From Pseudomonadales bacterium (GTDB lineage Bacteria > Pseudomonadota > Gammaproteobacteria > Pseudomonadales > Azotimanducaceae): a DNA stretch of 9,562 nucleotides. A program made the translations under genes and the position numbers. The DNA lies in NCBI GenBank assembly GCA_029244465.1, contig JAQWQN010000231.1:1-9562 (forward strand), given 5' to 3'. How positions within the stretch are numbered: position 1 is the stretch's first letter; each line of letters starts with the position of its first letter. Below, piece after piece: positions 7,981 through 9,562 of the stretch. The notes below the pieces were generated by a model. The model was not told where the DNA came from. It saw only the letters and a program-made list of their open reading frames with translations, and did no database searches.

Positions 7981-9562
7981 ATGGGGTCCGCGTTGTCAGC
8001 ACGATTAAAGGCGCCTGCAAACGAGGCCGTCTTGCCTAAGATTGTATTTGCTAATTGGTGGTGCAAGGTGCGCGTGTTGTTTGTTGTTGGCGTCATGCTA
8101 GGTCTTTTGGCTTGTGGTAATGGCTCAAGTAGTTCCTCGTCTGTTTTGGGGGCCGGGCAAGATCCGGATCCTGTGGTCGTAGACTTTCCGATCGCATATG
8201 TAGATAGACCCTTGTTGACCGACGACGACGGTAATTTGTTAACGATCCAGGTTCGCCGTCCTGTTGACTTTTTCCCGGGGGCGAAGTTGCTTTTGCGTGA
8301 TCGAGCATCGCCATCCGCCCCTGAGATGGATCTTACGGTTGGTATCTTCGCCGATGACCTTGATGGCAACCCTCCTCTCTATGACGTAAAGGATCTTGCT
8401 GTTTCCTACGATGGTTTAAGGCTTGTCTTTGCAATGCGTGCTCCGCAAGACCCGGATCTAGACGAGAGTCAGCAACCAACTTGGAATATATGGCTACACG
8501 ATCGTGAGGCGGGGACAACCGCTAGAGTCCTCAGCTCCGACATCGTCGCGCGTTCAGGTCAGGATGTGGCCCCGAGTTTTTTGCCGGACGGACGAATCGT
8601 ATTTTCCTCAACGCGCCAGAGACAAGCGAAAGCGATATTACTTGATGAGGGTAAACCGCAGTTTTCTGGTTTGAACGAGGATCGCAATGAAGAAGCTCTG
8701 GTGCTGCATGTCATGAACGTTGATGGCAGCGATATCAAACAGATCACTTATAACGCGAGTTCAGATCTGGATCCGATGGTGATGAGTGATGGACGTGTTG
8801 TTTACTCTCGCTGGGACCGCGTGGCCGGTCGCGATCGAATAAGCCTTTATCGCGTAAATCCGGACGGTCGTGGTGCCGAACTTTTGTATGGTGTGCACAG
8901 TCACGACACCGGTCCGGATGGTGACAACATAGAGTTTGTACAGGCGGCTGAACTGCCAGACGGACGTCTGTTAGTGATGCTGCGACCATCAGGTACGCAG
9001 GTACGTTATGGCGTGGTACCGGTCGCGATCGATGTCAACAATTATATGGAACACGATCAACCAACATTTGCGAGTACGGGCTTACTTGCCGATGCTCAGG
9101 AATTTTTGCTCCCGGGGAATGTGCACCTGGATGAAAATCGACCAGCGCTGCAAGGCCGATATGCGCATGTGTCACCGCTATTTGATGGCACGTCGCGCTT
9201 AATTGTGGCGTGGAGTCAATGTCGGTTGTTAGAGACAACCAGTGACCCTGTTAATCCAGTCATCGCACCCTGTACAGCAGACAATCTGGCCAATGTGGCG
9301 ATGATTGAAGCCGATCCGCTTTATGGCGTGTGGATGCATGACCGTGTTGAAAATACGCAACAGCCGATTGTCTTACCTACGGAAGGTCGAGCAATTTCGG
9401 AGGTGCTTGTTCTTGAGGCAAAGGCTGCGCCACTGGTTATTCTCGACGGAACTTCTGGCTTGGACTTAGAAGCTGATCTAGTGAGTGAAGCGGTTGGAGT
9501 GCTTCATATTCGCTCGGTCTATGACATTGATGGCACTGAAATTGCTGATATTGCTGCTGATA
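7981..9562 (+). CDS. HzsA-related beta-propeller lipoprotein, 3' end outside the window
   Basis: Open to the window end: 527 residues without a stop. Predicted lipoprotein with lipobox LGLLAC (Cys45), a Ser-rich tether, then FPIAYVDRPL (69-78), a typical opening of proteins related to the hydrazine synthase alpha subunit. Propeller blades of the PD40/TolB type follow: DLAVSYDGLRLVFAM (138-152), DVAPSFLPDGRIVFSSTR (195-212), DPMVMSDGRVVYSRWD (264-279) and AAELPDGRLLVMLR (322-335), with a more divergent one at about 393-413. The VVYSRWDRV, NPDGRGAELLYG and HSH run (273-300) is the segment that most recalls the HzsA family. No CxxCH appears in the part seen; any haem site would be beyond the edge. 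The first in-frame start is ATG 7981, after a stop at 7972, but it puts about 30 non-hydrophobic residues before the signal. GTG 8068 gives a classic 16-residue lipoprotein signal and may be the real start. Divergent from the haem-protein operon. The true function is unknown; hydrazine chemistry should not be assumed. Confidence 0.72.
   Translation, partial: MGSALSARLKAPANEAVLPKIVFANWWCKVRVLFVVGVMLGLLACGNGSSSSSSVLGAGQDPDPVVVDFPIAYVDRPLLTDDDGNLLTIQVRRPVDFFPGAKLLLRDRASPSAPEMDLTVGIFADDLDGNPPLYDVKDLAVSYDGLRLVFAMRAPQDPDLDESQQPTWNIWLHDREAGTTARVLSSDIVARSGQDVAPSFLPDGRIVFSSTRQRQAKAILLDEGKPQFSGLNEDRNEEALVLHVMNVDGSDIKQITYNASSDLDPMVMSDGRVVYSRWDRVAGRDRISLYRVNPDGRGAELLYGVHSHDTGPDGDNIEFVQAAELPDGRLLVMLRPSGTQVRYGVVPVAIDVNNYMEHDQPTFASTGLLADAQEFLLPGNVHLDENRPALQGRYAHVSPLFDGTSRLIVAWSQCRLLETTSDPVNPVIAPCTADNLANVAMIEADPLYGVWMHDRVENTQQPIVLPTEGRAISEVLVLEAKAAPLVILDGTSGLDLEADLVSEAVGVLHIRSVYDIDGTEIADIAAD

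Noticed and set aside
7824..8369. A 181-codon minus-strand open frame across the intergenic region and the start of the HzsA-like gene
   Set aside because: It mostly lies antisense to the HzsA-like gene, has no recognisable domain or signal and shows low-complexity composition typical of a shadow frame.
7981..9562. Idea that the locus makes hydrazine or takes part in anammox
   Set aside because: Only a resemblance to the alpha subunit is visible; no partner subunits or haem motifs are seen in the part available, and the LpxC-bearing context does not suggest an anammox planctomycete.
1..9562. Mobile element or prophage origin of the cluster
   Set aside because: No transposase, integrase, terminal repeat or tRNA attachment site was found, and base composition looks even across the window.

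Overview
The window looks like a chromosomal piece of a Gram-negative, probably gammaproteobacterial, genome of medium G+C. The best evidence is a full-length LpxC, the committed enzyme of lipid A synthesis, very close in layout to the E. coli enzyme. The taxonomic placement is an inference. I see no rRNA, tRNA, CRISPR array, transposase or attachment site.

Layout: lpxC (24-950, +) sits at the left edge and ends head-to-head with a minus-strand methyltransferase (973-2301) that has a zinc ribbon, an N2227/carnosine-methyltransferase-like core and a C-terminal helical tail. Further right is a tight minus-strand run of three exported proteins, transcribed leftward from 7710: a single-CxxCH Sec-exported protein (7710-6508), a two-CxxCH LamG lipoprotein (6505-4028) and a Tat-exported DUF1501-like protein (3982-2369). 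The methyltransferase lies 67 bases beyond and could be the last gene of the run or separate. Divergent from the run, across a 270-base intergenic region, a long plus-strand lipoprotein gene (7981 to beyond 9562) encodes a beta-propeller resembling the hydrazine synthase alpha-subunit (HzsA-related) family. It is cut by the window end.

How they may work together: all four genes right of the methyltransferase encode proteins with an export signal (one Sec, one Tat, two lipoprotein), and two of them have c-type haem motifs. The set recalls planctomycete gene pairs in which a cytochrome-like protein with a LamG domain sits next to a DUF1501 protein, here built from different parts and joined to an HzsA-like propeller. 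I infer an envelope redox or hydrolytic system of unknown substrate. Nothing here shows that it makes hydrazine. The internal duplication of the haem module in the LamG protein and the mix of export routes are the most interesting points.
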